The notes beneath the pieces were generated by a model, which made no database searches, was not told where the DNA came from, and saw nothing but the letters and a program-made list of their open reading frames with translations. A stretch of DNA of 7,728 nt from Thiotrichaceae bacterium (GTDB lineage Bacteria > Pseudomonadota > Gammaproteobacteria > Thiotrichales > Thiotrichaceae), in assembly GCA_027024625.1 (NCBI GenBank), contig JALVRY010000017.1, positions 1-7,728 on the forward strand. The letters run 5' to 3'. Shown here piece by piece: positions 6,789-7,728 of this stretch (positions are counted from its first letter, which is position 1; each line of letters starts with the position of its first letter). Both the position numbers and the translations under genes were made by a program.

Positions 6789-7728
6789 CTAATTAGCACT
6801 CTCTTCTGATTTATTAATTTCCATTTTAACTTTCATATCTTCATAATTTGATTTTGCAATATCAAGATTAGGATGACCTTCTGGGAAATTCTTATTTAAG
6901 ATCTCAATTGCCCGTTTGTAATGCGTCTCAGCTGATTTAAAATCACCTTTATCTTCATATAAACCTGCCAAGTTATTTTCCGTTATCGCAATAGAAGGAT
7001 GATCTGCACCATCTAACTTTTCTTTAATTGCCAACGCTTTGAGGAAAAATCTTTCTGCTTGATCAAACTTATCTTGAGCCTTATACAATTCAGCCAAATT
7101 ATTCAAGCGGATAGCAACTTCATGGTGCTCTTCTATACCAAATGTGCGTTCTACAATATCCAAAGATTGCTTATAAAATGACTCTGCTTGATCATATCGT
7201 CCTGTTTCTCTATACAATTCACCCAAATTATTTAAAATCGATGCAGTAGAATAATGCCCCCTCCCATACTTCGCCTCTGCTGTCCTCAAGGCTCGTAAAT
7301 ATAGTGGCTCCGCCTTATCAAGGTCTCCCGTTTTTCTATACAGCTCTCCTAGATTATTCAATGTTTTAATAATTGAAGGGTGGGCTTTTCCTAGAACTTT
7401 CTCGGTAATAAAGAGATCACGTTGATAAAGCTCTTCAGCTTCGTCCAGTTCTCCCATTTCACTATAAAGTTCAGCAAGGTTATTTAATCGTATTGATGTT
7501 TCAGGGTGATAACGTCCTAACTTATCTTCAACAATCGTGAGTGAACGCTGAAATAGCGGTTTTGCTTGCTTATAATCACCTTTTTTAAAGTAAAGTGTCG
7601 CCAAATTATTCAAGGTATCAGCAACTGTTAAATTGTCTTTACCTAACGTATTTTCCATCAAGACAAGTGCGCGCTGATATAGTGGTTCTGCGGCTTCGTA
7701 GTCTCCCCTAATCAAATCAATATTCGCA
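6789..7728 (-). CDS. Kinesin-light-chain-type TPR repeat protein, 5' end outside window
   Basis: The minus-strand frame is open to the right edge (in-frame residues ANIDL precede the first in-window TTG, and that TTG lies within a repeat), so this is the C-terminal 313 residues of a longer protein and no start is visible. It is almost entirely tetratricopeptide repeats of the KLC/TPR_12 type, with a 42-residue pitch and signature LNNLAELY plus GDYEAAEPLYQRAL-like helices. Seven units are seen; the LNNL positions are spaced 42, 42, 42, 43 and 42 residues. After the last repeat comes a short charged tail ending EESAN. TPR arrays bind protein partners; bacterial KLC-type arrays are often attached to other domains, which here would lie upstream. 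No catalytic residue can be assigned. It is convergent with cvpA and not part of that operon; its base composition is not obviously different. Confidence 0.88.
   Translation of the reverse strand, partial: ANIDLIRGDYEAAEPLYQRALVLMENTLGKDNLTVADTLNNLATLYFKKGDYKQAKPLFQRSLTIVEDKLGRYHPETSIRLNNLAELYSEMGELDEAEELYQRDLFITEKVLGKAHPSIIKTLNNLGELYRKTGDLDKAEPLYLRALRTAEAKYGRGHYSTASILNNLGELYRETGRYDQAESFYKQSLDIVERTFGIEEHHEVAIRLNNLAELYKAQDKFDQAERFFLKALAIKEKLDGADHPSIAITENNLAGLYEDKGDFKSAETHYKRAIEILNKNFPEGHPNLDIAKSNYEDMKVKMEINKSEESAN
6840..7706 (-). repeat. Seven tandem TPR-coding units, about 126 bp each
   Basis: Protein-level units begin at GDYEA, GDYKQ, GELDE, GDLDK, GRYDQ, DKFDQ and GDFKS. The pitch is 126 bp, except for one unit of 129 bp, where an extra codon lies in the GIEEHHEV loop. 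The last unit is incomplete and degenerate. DNA similarity between units is visible around the LNNL codons but diverged, so this is an old duplication array, not a fresh one. Confidence 0.8.

Noticed and set aside
6840..7706. CRISPR-like or DNA satellite array suggested by regular spacing
   Set aside because: The period is 126 bp, coding, and conserved at protein level as TPR units; there are no identical short repeats with unique spacers.

Overview
The window is AT-rich by eye and densely packed. Seven genes lie fully inside it on the plus strand, with one partial gene at each edge. It is chromosomal housekeeping DNA from a low-G+C proteobacterium. The gene order trpF-trpB-trpA-accD-folC-(SPOR protein)-cvpA matches the tryptophan/accD/folC/dedD/cvpA neighbourhood of gamma- and betaproteobacteria. 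TrpB and AccD read to me as more gammaproteobacterial than Burkholderia-like. No genus can be assigned from sequence alone.

Layout: 1-189 is the C-terminal end of a SelO (YdiU) protein adenylyltransferase. After a gap of about 100 bp comes trpF, overlapped by trpB (14 nt), which is overlapped by trpA (4 nt). These cover the phosphoribosylanthranilate isomerase and tryptophan synthase steps. A 43-bp gap with a weak hairpin and its own Shine-Dalgarno site precedes accD (acetyl-CoA carboxyltransferase beta subunit). folC (dihydrofolate/folylpolyglutamate synthase) overlaps accD by 17 nt. A membrane-anchored, DedD-like SPOR-domain protein follows, then cvpA, which overlaps it by 1 nt. The seven genes look like one transcriptional unit joining tryptophan, fatty-acid, folate and cell-envelope functions, held together by overlaps that suggest translational coupling.

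The expected neighbours are missing at both ends. I see selO rather than truA upstream, and no purF after cvpA. Instead cvpA faces a convergent gene on the minus strand that encodes a regular 42-residue kinesin-light-chain-type TPR protein, open at the right edge of the window.

The most unusual part is the space between those two convergent genes. It is filled almost exactly by a 159-bp imperfect palindrome with perfect 12-bp ends, no ORF and nested inner inverted repeats. It looks like a MITE-type (Correia-like in architecture) non-autonomous element flanked by TA. Removing the element with one TA leaves cvpA with a stop at the same codon and only 2 bp between the two convergent stop codons, which fits a clean TA insertion. 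A second oddity is that folC and the SPOR gene share a reading frame and are separated by one TGA, which sits inside a short direct repeat. I see no strong evidence for a wholly new defence or metabolic system.
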